DNA of 64,000 bases from an uncultured Alphaproteobacteria bacterium (lineage in GTDB: Bacteria > Pseudomonadota > Alphaproteobacteria > RF32 > CAG-239), in the NCBI GenBank assembly GCA_944392255.1, contig CALXVY010000001.1:88879-152878 (forward strand), given 5' to 3'. Positions 36,650 to 46,376 of this stretch are shown in pieces. Each line of letters begins with the position of its first letter. The first letter of the stretch is position 1. The notes below the pieces were generated by a model. That model was not told where the DNA came from and searched no databases. It saw only the letters and a program-made list of their open reading frames with translations. Both the position numbers and the translations under genes were made by a program.

Positions 36650-37417
36650 ATGGGTTACTTTAGCCAGAGAAAAAAACACGCTCGTCAAAAAATGTTTATG
36701 CTGATTTCATTAATGATATTGGCGTTGTATAATTTTTTATTGTTGTTTGATTCGGGAACGGAAGAATTTTTTAAAGACTTAAGAAATATCCAATTTCACG
36801 CTTATTTATATACTCTTTTTATTGTCTTATATACAATTTTTCATCGTCAAATAGCCTATACATTGTGTGCGATATTGCTTGTGTTTTGGAATTATGGTTC
36901 ATTAGCGCAAAGCGCACGCATATTTTTCAATCAAGAGCCGGCAGGTTTCAATCAATTAGACATAAGCTATAAGAAAGGTGAACAAACATATTTGCCGCTA
37001 AAAGAAGAAAAAAATATAGAACACAAAGGCAAATTAGAGCTAAGTCCGCATTTAAGTGCTGCATTTATAGACATCAAACAACAAGACAAGCTAATTACAC
37101 TCATCTTGCTTGATTTTTCAAAGAAATATGAACAAGAATTTCCGATAGCTTTTCAAAATTTGGAAAAATTTGTTTTAATGCAAAACAATCCGGTTATACT
37201 TGTCGGCGATTTTGGTATTCCCAGTTGGAATATTTTGTTCAAAACATTTTTAAATAAAACCGGTTTAAGCGTAAAAAATCGCATTTTATTTACAGACGGC
37301 AAAGAAACATTTAGTTTTTGGTTTGTTCCAAGTATCAATGTTTTAGGCTTTGATAATGTAGGCATCAAAAAAATAAGCATGCAGGAAAAGCAATTTAATA
37401 TTAAACTGGGCTATTGA
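36650..37417 (+). CDS. Membrane protein with degenerate endonuclease/exonuclease/phosphatase-like end
   Basis: 255 residues with two to three membrane segments in the first 90 residues. The C-terminal half (about 130-255) resembles the tail of membrane-bound EEP-family proteins: LITLILLDFSKK, NPVILVGDFGIPSWN (where active enzymes have GDFN) and a FWFVPSINVLGFDNVG segment. The catalytic N-terminal EEP residues and the Asp-His pair are not apparent, so enzymatic activity is doubtful. Its 3' end overlaps the convergent TPR gene by seven bases. Confidence 0.65.
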   Translation: MGYFSQRKKHARQKMFMLISLMILALYNFLLLFDSGTEEFFKDLRNIQFHAYLYTLFIVLYTIFHRQIAYTLCAILLVFWNYGSLAQSARIFFNQEPAGFNQLDISYKKGEQTYLPLKEEKNIEHKGKLELSPHLSAAFIDIKQQDKLITLILLDFSKKYEQEFPIAFQNLEKFVLMQNNPVILVGDFGIPSWNILFKTFLNKTGLSVKNRILFTDGKETFSFWFVPSINVLGFDNVGIKKISMQEKQFNIKLGY

Positions 37418-38880
37418 ACCTGTTGTAAATGATGCGTAATAATCTTAATCAATTCATCATCTTGGTTAGCTTTTGCATAATCTAATGCTGTCTGAAAAGT
37501 TTTTATCGCCTGTTCTTTATTTCCGGCATAAACCTCAATAAGCCCCATATTGGCATAATCAGTGGCAATTCCGCTTAGACGGTTGTTCACTTGTTCCAAA
37601 TCGAGAGATTGTTGAAAAAGCCCTTTAGCACGTTTAATATCGTGTTTTTTTAGATAAATTAATCCCAGCAAATTATAGGCGTTTGCAATGTGAAAATTTG
37701 TTTCGATATGGCGTTTTTTTCCGGTAATTTCGCGTAAGATTTTTTCTGCTTCATCTAATTTATCTTGTTCATAAAAAGCAAGAGCCATCAAGTGCAAATT
37801 TTCATATCCGGCAGAAAAATTTTCCAATTTTTGATATAAATTTTTTGCTTCAAAAGTCAGTTGAACAACATGATTATAGTTTTTCTGAGCCCAAGCCACA
37901 TAAGCTAAAATTTCTTTACTGAAAGCCATGCCGGCAAAATTTTCTTCTTTTTGATGAAGAAGAAGAGCTTTTTCTGCCATTTTTTGTGCCAGAGAAGAAT
38001 TTTCTTGCATAAGAGCTAGCTGCCCCATTTGATTATAAATTTCTGCCGATTTAATAGATTTTTTGTTTGTCTCAAAAATATCAATAGCTTTGTTATAATA
38101 ATCCTCGGCTTCATCAAAACGTTTTTGAATAGCCATTAACATACCGAGATTCCCAAAAATTTTAGCTTTTTCATTAGGCAGATTAAGTTCTTGAAAAATT
38201 TTTAAGGCCGTTTCAAACATCATTTGAGCCACATCGGTAATAATAGCCGTTCTGTAAATAATACCGGAGACTAAATAAGCCAGAGCTTCTTCATAAAAAG
38301 CCTTCAATTTATGAAAAATTTGTGCAGCTTGATTAGCATGTACGGAGGCAGAGAGCAAATCACCTTCTCGTGCATCAAAAAAAGCTTGCAAGTAAAGACT
38401 TCGAGCTAAGATATAATTATTTTTACCGGAAACGGGTAAATTATTTAAACATTGTTTGGTTTTGGAAATATCGTTTTCATTAAAATAAAGTATGGCAAGT
38501 TCGGCAATCGCCGCTTTATTATTAGGATTATTTTTAACAAAATTTTCTAAATGAGTAATATTTTGAGCCGAAGATGACATTGTTTTTAACAGCAAAGCCT
38601 GTAAATGAAGTCTGTGTTTAAGCAAAAAAGTTTCGGCTGGTTTAGTCTTTCCCAAAGATAATAATAACAAGATTCTATTTTGATGTTTTTTGACCAAAAA
38701 TTTAATAATTTGCATCAAATAAAAGCTGGAAACATAAGGTTCAGATTTTTGTTTTTTATAAAGAGCATTAAAAGATAATTTATAAAAATGCCAAATTTTT
38801 AAATGAGCATAATATCTTACAATTGACCAAAGGCACAAAAGAAGAAAAATAAATAGGCAAATAAAAACAAAATATTTCAT
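37411..38880 (-). CDS. Membrane-anchored TPR protein, 489 aa
   Basis: 489 residues from the ATG at 38880 (the frame also has a TTG one codon earlier). One N-terminal membrane segment (about 2-22) is followed by an all-helical body of tetratricopeptide repeats from about 95 to the end, for example YNQMGQLALMQENSSLAQK and YNLLGLIYLKKHDIKRAKGLFQQS. TPR arrays of this kind bind other proteins; the partner is unknown. No enzyme motif is seen. Together with 35162-36553 it makes two membrane TPR proteins within 4 kb. Confidence 0.8.
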   Translation of the reverse strand: MKYFVFICLFIFLLLCLWSIVRYYAHLKIWHFYKLSFNALYKKQKSEPYVSSFYLMQIIKFLVKKHQNRILLLLSLGKTKPAETFLLKHRLHLQALLLKTMSSSAQNITHLENFVKNNPNNKAAIAELAILYFNENDISKTKQCLNNLPVSGKNNYILARSLYLQAFFDAREGDLLSASVHANQAAQIFHKLKAFYEEALAYLVSGIIYRTAIITDVAQMMFETALKIFQELNLPNEKAKIFGNLGMLMAIQKRFDEAEDYYNKAIDIFETNKKSIKSAEIYNQMGQLALMQENSSLAQKMAEKALLLHQKEENFAGMAFSKEILAYVAWAQKNYNHVVQLTFEAKNLYQKLENFSAGYENLHLMALAFYEQDKLDEAEKILREITGKKRHIETNFHIANAYNLLGLIYLKKHDIKRAKGLFQQSLDLEQVNNRLSGIATDYANMGLIEVYAGNKEQAIKTFQTALDYAKANQDDELIKIITHHLQQVQ

Positions 38881-38963
38881 CAATCTTTACGCAATGTTAG
38901 TGTTTATTTTTTATATTACGGATAATAACAAGTGCAAACTTATATGTATAGGGGTTTTTTATC

Positions 38964-41396
38964 ATGGCAATAACAAAACTAACGTCAGATCAACTTTATA
39001 CACGTTGTGATCCGAAAAGCTTTGATTTTAACACCACGGCAGAATTGGAAGAACGCCTCTCTGCTTTAGGACAAGACAGAGCGTTAAGCGCGGTAGAAAT
39101 CGGCATTAATATTAAATCCAAAGGATATAACCTATTCTGCTTAGGACCGGAAGGAACCGGTAAAACCAGCTTGGTTAAAAGGGTTTTGAAACAAGAAGCT
39201 TTAAATCGCCCGACCCCTGATGATTGGGCTTATGTTTATAATTTTGATGAATCGCATAAGCCGATAGCCATTAATTTTCCGGCAGGGAGTGCAGCAGATT
39301 TTGCTAAAGATATTGATGGTTTAATTGAAGAATTATCATCAACCATTCCGACAATTTTAGATAGTGACGAATATAAAGCCGCTGTCAGCATCGTACGTGA
39401 AAAATATAAACAAAGAAAAGAAGAATATATCAAAATCTTGCAAAAGAAAGCCAAAGGCAAAAGTGTTTCTTTATTGCATATGCCGGTAGGTTTGGTTGTT
39501 GCACCGGTAAAAAACGGAGAGGTTTTAAGTCCGGAAGCATTTGATGAATTGCCGGAAGAAGAGAAAAAATCTCTGATAGAAGATTTAAATGCCATGCAGG
39601 CCGAAATTGAAGATTCGGCGCAAGATTTACCGCAATGGGAAGAAAAACAACGTAAAGAAACTGAGCAATTAAAAGAAAAATTCATCAAAAACACCATAAA
39701 AAAACCAATAGATGAATTAAGAAGCAAATATAAAAGCAACAAAAAAGCCGGTGAGTTTTTGAAAAACATTCAAAAATACATGGTAGAAAATGTTGATGAA
39801 TTTATGCCAGAAAGTGAGAATAACAATGGCGGCGGTGAAGAAGCCCTAGCTTTGCTTTTCTCAAAAATGAACAAGCAGGAAGAAGACAAATTCGCCAAAT
39901 TCAAAGTCAATGTTGTTGTCAAACAAGAACCCGATTCCGGTGCGCCTATTGTTTTGCTAGACCATCCGACACAAGGAAATTTGGTTGGTAGGGTAGAAAG
40001 AGTTCAACAATATGGTGCTTTGTTAACTGACTTTACGTTGATTAAAGCCGGAGCTTTACACCAAGCCAATGGCGGTTTCTTATTAATAGATGCGCGTAAA
40101 TTGTTATTGCAACCTTTTGCATGGGATTCTTTAAAACGAGCCATTGCTTCTAAAACTATTAAGATTGAAGCCCCGAGTGATGAAACCAGTTTCACGACCA
40201 TCTCACTTGATCCAGAACCGATTCCCTTGGATATCAAAGTCATTCTGACAGGAGATTCTGAGCTCTATGAACTTCTTTCCGAAAGGGATCCTGATTTTTC
40301 AGACTTTTTCAAAGTAGAAGCTGATTTCGGGGTTATTATGGATAGAACACATGAAAATGAGCTTGAATATGCCAAATTAATTGGTTCTTTAAGCAAGAAA
40401 AAGCACTTGCGTTCACTTAATCGCCAAGCTGTTGCCAAAGTGATTGAATATTCTTCACGTTTGGCCGAAGATTCACGCAAATTAACAGCGCATATTTCTT
40501 CCATTGGCGATTTGTTAAGAGAAGCAGATTATTGGGCCAGAAAATCAAAATCCAACCAAATCGGCAAAAACCATATTGAACAAGCCATAGATGCGCAAAT
40601 CTATCGTTCTGACCGCATCAAACAATTGATGTTGGAACAAATTGATGAAGGTACGATTTTGATGGATGTTGAGGGAGAAAGAGTAGGACAGATTAATGGT
40701 CTGGTCGTTTATAATTTCTCTCGCAACAGCTTTGGTAAACCTTCACGCATTACCACACAGGTTCGTATCGGTCGAGGCGAGTTCTTAAATATTGAAAGAG
40801 AAATTGAGCTCTCCGGTCCGATTCATACCAAAGGTGTGCTCATTTTACAAAGTTTGATAGCTAATCGCTTTGCCAAATATAAACCCATGTCTTTGTCCGC
40901 CTCAATAGTCTTTGAGCAATCTTACGGCGGGGTAGATGGCGATAGCGCCTCTTCAACCGAATATTATTGCTTGATTTCTGCATTAACCGAAGTTCCGATT
41001 AAACAAAGCATTGCTGTAACCGGTTCTATCAACCAGTTTGGCGAGATTCAACCCATCGGCGGAGTTAATGAAAAAATTGAAGGCTTCTTTGATGTTTGCA
41101 AACATCGTGGCTTGACCGGTAAACAAGGTGTAATCATTCCGAGAACCAATGTAAAAGATTTGATGTTAAGAGAAGATATTTTAACCGCGGTTGATGAAGG
41201 AATGTTCACCATCTATGCCATTGACCATGTGGATGATGGTATTGAAATTTTAACCGGAATTCCTGCCGGAAAAGAAGGCAAAGATGGAAGATATCCAAAA
41301 GGTAGTATTAATTATAGAGTTCAGCAAAAACTGGATGAATATTATAAATATTACGTTAAATATGCCAAAGAAACGCACGGCAGCTTAGGTAAATAG
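38964..41396 (+). CDS. Lon-family AAA+ protease (AAA_32 type)
   Basis: 810 residues. An N-terminal domain carries Walker A GPEGTGKTS at 61-69, a long coiled insertion occupies about 130-290, and a second AAA region holds the GGFLLIDARKLL stretch. The C-terminal Lon protease domain has Ser661 in GDSASS and Lys704 in GGVNEKIEGF, 43 residues apart as in E. coli Lon, so the Ser/Lys dyad is intact. This class differs from housekeeping Lon in domain order and length. It is expected to degrade unfolded or specific regulatory proteins using ATP. A terminator follows directly. Confidence 0.92.
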   Translation: MAITKLTSDQLYTRCDPKSFDFNTTAELEERLSALGQDRALSAVEIGINIKSKGYNLFCLGPEGTGKTSLVKRVLKQEALNRPTPDDWAYVYNFDESHKPIAINFPAGSAADFAKDIDGLIEELSSTIPTILDSDEYKAAVSIVREKYKQRKEEYIKILQKKAKGKSVSLLHMPVGLVVAPVKNGEVLSPEAFDELPEEEKKSLIEDLNAMQAEIEDSAQDLPQWEEKQRKETEQLKEKFIKNTIKKPIDELRSKYKSNKKAGEFLKNIQKYMVENVDEFMPESENNNGGGEEALALLFSKMNKQEEDKFAKFKVNVVVKQEPDSGAPIVLLDHPTQGNLVGRVERVQQYGALLTDFTLIKAGALHQANGGFLLIDARKLLLQPFAWDSLKRAIASKTIKIEAPSDETSFTTISLDPEPIPLDIKVILTGDSELYELLSERDPDFSDFFKVEADFGVIMDRTHENELEYAKLIGSLSKKKHLRSLNRQAVAKVIEYSSRLAEDSRKLTAHISSIGDLLREADYWARKSKSNQIGKNHIEQAIDAQIYRSDRIKQLMLEQIDEGTILMDVEGERVGQINGLVVYNFSRNSFGKPSRITTQVRIGRGEFLNIEREIELSGPIHTKGVLILQSLIANRFAKYKPMSLSASIVFEQSYGGVDGDSASSTEYYCLISALTEVPIKQSIAVTGSINQFGEIQPIGGVNEKIEGFFDVCKHRGLTGKQGVIIPRTNVKDLMLREDILTAVDEGMFTIYAIDHVDDGIEILTGIPAGKEGKDGRYPKGSINYRVQQKLDEYYKYYVKYAKETHGSLGK

Positions 41397-41404
41397 TAAA
41401 AAAA

Positions 41405-41442
41405 CAAAACAGGCAGCCGAATAAAAGCTGCCTGTTTTTTTT
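41405..41442 (+). terminator. Rho-independent terminator after the Lon-family gene
   Basis: ACAGGCAGC (41409-41417) pairs with GCTGCCTGT (41427-41435), followed by eight T residues. Confidence 0.9.
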
Positions 41443-41457
41443 ATGATAAGAAAAAAG

Positions 41458-41943
41458 ATGTATAAGATTCTCTTTGTGTGTACCGGAAATATTTGCCGTT
41501 CACCGACGGCAGACGGCTATATGAAAAAAATTGTTAAAGAAGCAGGTTTGAGCAATAAAATCTATGTCGATTCGGCAGCGACATCAAGCTATCATGAAGG
41601 TGATGCACCGGATATGCGCTCGGTTGAGTGTGCGTTACAGCATGGACTAGATATCAGAGGGCTGCGTTCTCGTCCGGTCAGAGCCGAAGATTTTGCCGAG
41701 TTTGATTTAATATTAGCTTTTGATTCGCATAATATTTGGAACTTGGATATGAAGCGCCCCCATGGAGATGAGCGCTATAATCACGCCATAGTTCAAAAAC
41801 TTCTGGAGTATGCACCTGCATATGGTGAAGATATCCCCGACCCATATTATGGAAATGATGGTTTTGAAAATGTTTATCAAATGATATCCGCGGCTTGCGA
41901 TAGTTTATTAGCCGAGCTAAAAATTAAACTCGGTCAAAATTGA
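41458..41943 (+). CDS. Low-molecular-weight protein tyrosine phosphatase
   Basis: 161 residues from the ATG at 41458, which has a purine run upstream; an ATG at 41443 adds five residues and directly follows the terminator T run. The P-loop FVCTGNICRSP gives the C-x5-R-S active site, and IPDPYYG supplies the general-acid Asp. It dephosphorylates tyrosine (or arginine) residues in the cytoplasm. No tyrosine kinase is nearby. Its end overlaps the convergent yejB-like gene by 20 bp. Confidence 0.92.
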   Translation: MYKILFVCTGNICRSPTADGYMKKIVKEAGLSNKIYVDSAATSSYHEGDAPDMRSVECALQHGLDIRGLRSRPVRAEDFAEFDLILAFDSHNIWNLDMKRPHGDERYNHAIVQKLLEYAPAYGEDIPDPYYGNDGFENVYQMISAACDSLLAELKIKLGQN

Positions 41944-42994
41944 TTCTCGGGTCAACCAAAGAATAAGTAATATCACTGATAAGTTTTAAGATAAGCCCGA
42001 GCAGAGCAAAAATATAAAGCGTACCGAAAATAACCGGATAATCACGTGTCATAATCGCCTCGTAGCCCAAAAGTCCTAAACCGTTGAGCGAGAAAATCAC
42101 TTCAATCAGAAGCGCACCACTGAACAGCATTTTGATGAGCAGAGATGGAAAACCGGCAATCACAATCAACATGGCGTTACGAAAAACATGTCCATAAAGA
42201 ATTTGGTTTTGAGAAAGCCCCTTAGCTTTTGCGGTTAAAACATATTGCTTATTAATTTCATCTATAAAAGAGTTTTTGGTGAGCATGGTCAGAGAAGCAA
42301 AACCACCGATAACCATAGCTAAAACCGGCAAAGTGATATGCCAAAAATAGTCAATGATTTTACCCATGAGAGAAAGTTGCTCCCAGTTATCGGAAGTCAG
42401 CCCGCGCAAAGGAAACCATTGCAGATATGTTCCGCCGGCAAAAAAGACAATGAGAAAAACAGCAAATAAAAAAACAGGAATGGCAGAGCCGAGAATAACC
42501 GCAAAAGAGCTCCAAATATCAAAAGAAGAACCATCGGTTACGGCTTTTTTAATCCCGAGCGGAATGGCTATCAGATAAATGATTAAGGTTGACCATAAAC
42601 CCAAAGAAACCGAAACCGGCATACGTTCAATAATGAGTTCTACCACGGTTTTGTCTTGATAAAAACTTTTGCCAAAATCAAAGCAAGCATAATCTTTGAT
42701 CATCTTCCAAAAACGAGTAAGCGGCGGTTGGTCAAAACCAAATTGTTTTTTTAGCTCATTAACCAAATCTTCCGGCACGCCTTGCGCCCCTTGATAAGCA
42801 TTGTTGGTATTGAGATTCATTTGTGTTGTGCCGGATATTTGCGAGGTGGCGTTTACATTCATACCGCGATATTTGGCTAACGTGTGCTCAATCGGTCCTC
42901 CAGGTGCAAACTGTACGATTGCAAAGTTAATGCACAAAATACCGAGCAAAGTAAGCGGAATAAGCAAGATTCTTTTGATGATATAATTTCTCAT
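41924..42994 (-). CDS. yejB: Oligopeptide/microcin C-type ABC transporter permease YejB-like
   Basis: 356 residues with about six membrane segments. The N-terminus RNYIIKRILLIPLTLLGI and the extracytoplasmic loop with FAPGGPIEHTLAKYRG and the GVPEDLVNELKKQFGFD segment are typical of YejB. The cytoplasmic EAA-like loop reads TLYIFALLG-preceding GLLGYEAIMTRDYPVIFG. It forms the channel with YejE, powered by YejF, and takes peptides from the binding protein encoded just upstream. yejE and yejF do not follow: the next gene is convergent, so the rest of the transporter must be elsewhere or lost. Confidence 0.9.
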   Translation of the reverse strand: MRNYIIKRILLIPLTLLGILCINFAIVQFAPGGPIEHTLAKYRGMNVNATSQISGTTQMNLNTNNAYQGAQGVPEDLVNELKKQFGFDQPPLTRFWKMIKDYACFDFGKSFYQDKTVVELIIERMPVSVSLGLWSTLIIYLIAIPLGIKKAVTDGSSFDIWSSFAVILGSAIPVFLFAVFLIVFFAGGTYLQWFPLRGLTSDNWEQLSLMGKIIDYFWHITLPVLAMVIGGFASLTMLTKNSFIDEINKQYVLTAKAKGLSQNQILYGHVFRNAMLIVIAGFPSLLIKMLFSGALLIEVIFSLNGLGLLGYEAIMTRDYPVIFGTLYIFALLGLILKLISDITYSLVDPRINFDRV

Positions 42995-43006
42995 AATATT
43001 TTACCT

Positions 43007-44932
43007 TTACTTTGCTTGAGGTTTAACCCACCACGTATAGGGTTGAAAACCAGCTTTGTCACTGTTTTTCGGATAATCTAAGCGCTGGTTATAAGCCACA
43101 CGATTATAGGGAGTGTACCATTGCGGAATCAAATAATATTCATGACGCATCACACGGTCAAAAGCGTGGAGTGCAGCCAGATAATCTTCTTTTTCGTGCG
43201 CTTGTACAATCTTGTTGAGAAGTTCATCAACCACCGGATTTTTCACACCGGCAATGTTGTAACTACCGTGAATATCAGCGGCTTGAGAGCCCCACATTTC
43301 TTTTTGTTCATTCCCAGGCATTTGGCTCATAGGAAAAGAAACAATCGCTATATCGAAGTCAAAATTATCAAGACGGTTTTTGAAGATGTTGACTTCCAAA
43401 TTGCGGAAAGTAGCTTTGATTCCGATTTTTTCTAAGTTTTTTAGGAATGGAAGCATCACGCGTGTAAAGCTTGAACCATTGGCATTGTTGCTCAAAATTT
43501 CAAATTCAAGCGGTTGACCGGTTTCCAAGTTGGTCATCTTGCCGTCAACAAAATCATAGCCGCCAAGCTTGAGCAGATGTACGGCTTCTTTAAGATTTTT
43601 ACGGTTGTCTTCAACAGTTTTGAAGCTTGGGTTTTGCGGTAAATCTCCAAAAACTGCCGGCGAAAGTTGATCCTTAAATGGAGTAAGAAGAGCCAATTCT
43701 TTGCCTTCGGGTTTGCCTGTTGCCGCCATTTCCGTATTGGAAAAATAGCTATCTAGACGCGAATACTGGTTATAAAAAAGCTTTTCGTTTGCCCAATCAA
43801 AATTAAATACTTGAGCTATGGCTTGGCGCACAAATTTATTTTGAAATTGCGGTTTGCGCAGATTGAAAGCAAAACTTTGTAAAATAGCCGTGCGGTTATG
43901 CGGGAGTTCTGCTTTAATAATTTTACCGCTTTTAACCAGATTATTGTCATATCCGGTAGCCCAAATTTTGGCGATATATTCTTCACGTAAATCAATATTA
44001 CCGGAAAACAAAGCTTGTAAGGTAACGGTCGTGTCTTGATAATAGTCATTACGAATGGTGTCAAAATTAAAAAAGCCTTTGCGAGAAGGAAGATTTTTTG
44101 CCCAATAATTTGGATTCCTTTTCAAAACAACATATTTACTTGGTTCAAATTTGCTGATGATGTATGGACCGCTGCCCAGAGGTGGAATAAGAGAAGGTTT
44201 GGCAAAATCTTTGCCTTCCCAATCTTTTTTAGAAAAGATGGATATTTGCGAAAGAATAAGCGGCAATTCCTTGTTTTGAGTGCCTTTTTTGAAGTGGAAA
44301 CGTACATGGCGGTCATTCACTTTTTCTACCCTTTCCACATCGGCATAATAAATTTTATAAAGCGGCGCCCCTTTGGTAATTAGGCTGTTAAAAGAAAAAA
44401 TCACATCATCGGCAGTTATGGGCGAACCATCAGAAAACTTGGCTTTCGGGTCAAGAATAAAACCGACAAAAGAATTATCATCGGGAAGTTCAAACTTTTG
44501 TGCGATGAGAGGATAAACGGTCGAATAATCATCACTCGGTACTACGCCGAGCGTATCTAAAGTCAAAGCCACAGTTTCGGCTGAAGCAATACCTTTAAAA
44601 ATAAAAGGGTTAAAACTATCAAACGTTCCATATGCCGGCATAACCACGCGTCCCCCTTTGGGCGCATTAGGGTTAACAAAGTCAAAAGATGAAAAATCAT
44701 CGGCATATTTGGCTTGTCCGTATAAGGCTAAATGATTAGAAATAGTTACCCTTGCCTGAACAGAAATTGTAAACAAGCAACAAAAACATAAGCAGAAACA
44801 GAAAGCGGCTTTATTTATTATAGTTGCTTTCGTCGGTCCATCCTCCGAAAGGATAAGATAACACTTCTTCTTTAGCTTCTTCAAAAGAAGGGGCTTTATC
44901 CGGTTCTTTTTTTTCTGAAGGAGTTTCTTCAA
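43007..44932 (-). CDS. yejA: Periplasmic peptide-binding protein YejA-like; start unclear
   Basis: An SBP family 5 protein: LALYGQAKYADDFSSFDFVNP at the mature N-terminus, AFNPFIFKG-like SFNPFIFKGIASAE, SDGSPITADDVIFSF and RNPNYWAK further in. It binds oligopeptides in the periplasm for the YejB permease. The start is a puzzle. The signal peptide (NKAAFCFCLCFCCLFTISVQA) begins near 44815, at the stop of the upstream gene, yet no ATG, GTG or TTG precedes it closely. Only TTG codons at 44884 and 44932, deep in the upstream gene, or ATA codons at 44816-44821, are available. I list the longest frame; the true 5' end is probably nearer 44821. Confidence 0.85.
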   Translation of the reverse strand: MKKLLQKKKNRIKPLLLKKLKKKCYLILSEDGPTKATIINKAAFCFCLCFCCLFTISVQARVTISNHLALYGQAKYADDFSSFDFVNPNAPKGGRVVMPAYGTFDSFNPFIFKGIASAETVALTLDTLGVVPSDDYSTVYPLIAQKFELPDDNSFVGFILDPKAKFSDGSPITADDVIFSFNSLITKGAPLYKIYYADVERVEKVNDRHVRFHFKKGTQNKELPLILSQISIFSKKDWEGKDFAKPSLIPPLGSGPYIISKFEPSKYVVLKRNPNYWAKNLPSRKGFFNFDTIRNDYYQDTTVTLQALFSGNIDLREEYIAKIWATGYDNNLVKSGKIIKAELPHNRTAILQSFAFNLRKPQFQNKFVRQAIAQVFNFDWANEKLFYNQYSRLDSYFSNTEMAATGKPEGKELALLTPFKDQLSPAVFGDLPQNPSFKTVEDNRKNLKEAVHLLKLGGYDFVDGKMTNLETGQPLEFEILSNNANGSSFTRVMLPFLKNLEKIGIKATFRNLEVNIFKNRLDNFDFDIAIVSFPMSQMPGNEQKEMWGSQAADIHGSYNIAGVKNPVVDELLNKIVQAHEKEDYLAALHAFDRVMRHEYYLIPQWYTPYNRVAYNQRLDYPKNSDKAGFQPYTWWVKPQAK

Positions 44933-46223
44933 AAGAAGATTTTTTCATATCTTCCCATTCTTTACGCAAATTATTTAGGGTTTTTTGTGTATTGGTAATA
45001 GGCGCATCAATGGGCTCGGCACGCAAATCTAAATCATTTTCGTCATCAGAGTTTAAAACCGGATAATCTTCTTCATTATCATGCTTCAAAACAATCTCAT
45101 GGGGATTTGAGATTTCTTCTTGCTTAGAAATAATAATTTCAGGCGCAGAAGACTCAATATTTTCCTCAGGCAAATCAATTTTAGGAAATTCTTTTTCAAA
45201 AGGCACTTCATTTTCTTGTGTTTCGGAACCAAAGCTACGCTCAAGGGCAATAGAAAAAGGATCTCTCATATGAGTATCTCTGTCCATATCATCAGGCAAA
45301 ACTTCTTTTTCTTTTTTCATAAAAGAGCCGATTTTGGAAGATAAGCCCCCAAGAATAGAAGAATGTTTTTTACCGGCGACCGAATTTTCATTAAAAACAG
45401 GAGCTGTTTTAGGTTCAGATTTAATAGAAACATTTTCCCGCGGTATATTTTTAACCGGAGCTCTAAATTCCACCTGAGATTCAGATTTGTTAAAAGAAAC
45501 TTCGCGATATTTTCTTATTTCATCGGCAAGCGGGGCTAAAATGGTAAAAACTTTACCAAAGACGCCGGTTTCCACCACACTTAAGAAAACGCGTTCTCCA
45601 TCGTGCTTGTTCAACAAGGATAATATATTTTGATAGCGCGCACAAAATTCCAGAATAGTACCGGAAAGAACCAAATCATTTTGGGCTTTTTCATAAAGAC
45701 GCATTTGGAAGTTAGGCTGATTCTGGTTGATTTCGATAATAACTTTACCCAAAGCCCATTTACCGCCGTTACGAACGCGGCTCCACAAAGCTTCTATTTG
45801 GTCACGAGAAGCCAAAGCGGCACGGTTGATAATTTCGGCAATAAGTTCATTCATATCAGAAATAAGAATATCAATACGGTTAAGAATAAAGCCATCTTTA
45901 ATCTGTTGTTCAGATTCGAGCATAATTCTAGCCACCAAATCGGTATATTCTTGATTTTTTCGCAATTGTAAAAAAAGCTGATAAAGAGCTTTAGATGTTT
46001 TTTGGTTATTAATATGCTGATTGATATATCCAAAGACCATCCATAAAATTAAGATGGGCAAAAGAACAAGAGCCACATAAACAGAAATATCAACGATTCC
46101 CAAAGAGCTGAATTTTACCCCGACGGTATTATCCTGAATATAAGCCACAATATACATCAGCCACAAAAGGCTGGAGAAAATGGCAACAAAAAAAGAAAAA
46201 GCCAGCACTTTGGAACTCCTCAT
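44811..46223 (-). CDS. Membrane protein with long acidic cytoplasmic tail, unknown
   Basis: 470 residues from the ATG at 46223 (the frame reaches a TTG at 46241; neither has a clear ribosome site). Two membrane segments occupy about 5-30 and 45-65. A helical region follows (about 70-255: NELIAEIINRAALASRDQIEALWSR, then AQNDLVLSGTILEFCARYQ), and then a low-complexity acidic tail to the end. The helical part resembles MotA/ExbB-like or envelope-coupling proteins only in general layout; I do not assign a family. It ends at the yejA start and may be co-transcribed with yejAB. Confidence 0.7.
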   Translation of the reverse strand: MRSSKVLAFSFFVAIFSSLLWLMYIVAYIQDNTVGVKFSSLGIVDISVYVALVLLPILILWMVFGYINQHINNQKTSKALYQLFLQLRKNQEYTDLVARIMLESEQQIKDGFILNRIDILISDMNELIAEIINRAALASRDQIEALWSRVRNGGKWALGKVIIEINQNQPNFQMRLYEKAQNDLVLSGTILEFCARYQNILSLLNKHDGERVFLSVVETGVFGKVFTILAPLADEIRKYREVSFNKSESQVEFRAPVKNIPRENVSIKSEPKTAPVFNENSVAGKKHSSILGGLSSKIGSFMKKEKEVLPDDMDRDTHMRDPFSIALERSFGSETQENEVPFEKEFPKIDLPEENIESSAPEIIISKQEEISNPHEIVLKHDNEEDYPVLNSDDENDLDLRAEPIDAPITNTQKTLNNLRKEWEDMKKSSFEETPSEKKEPDKAPSFEEAKEEVLSYPFGGWTDESNYNK

Positions 46224-46376
46224 AATTGTTAAAATAGCCAATAATTGTTCAATATAGTAGTATATTTACACGATATTTCAACGAAAATTTACACAATATT
46301 GCAAAATAAGAGTCGAAAGATAAAAAAAAATGTGTTATGACCATTTTCAGGTAAAAACAAAAAAAAGAGAAGTTGA

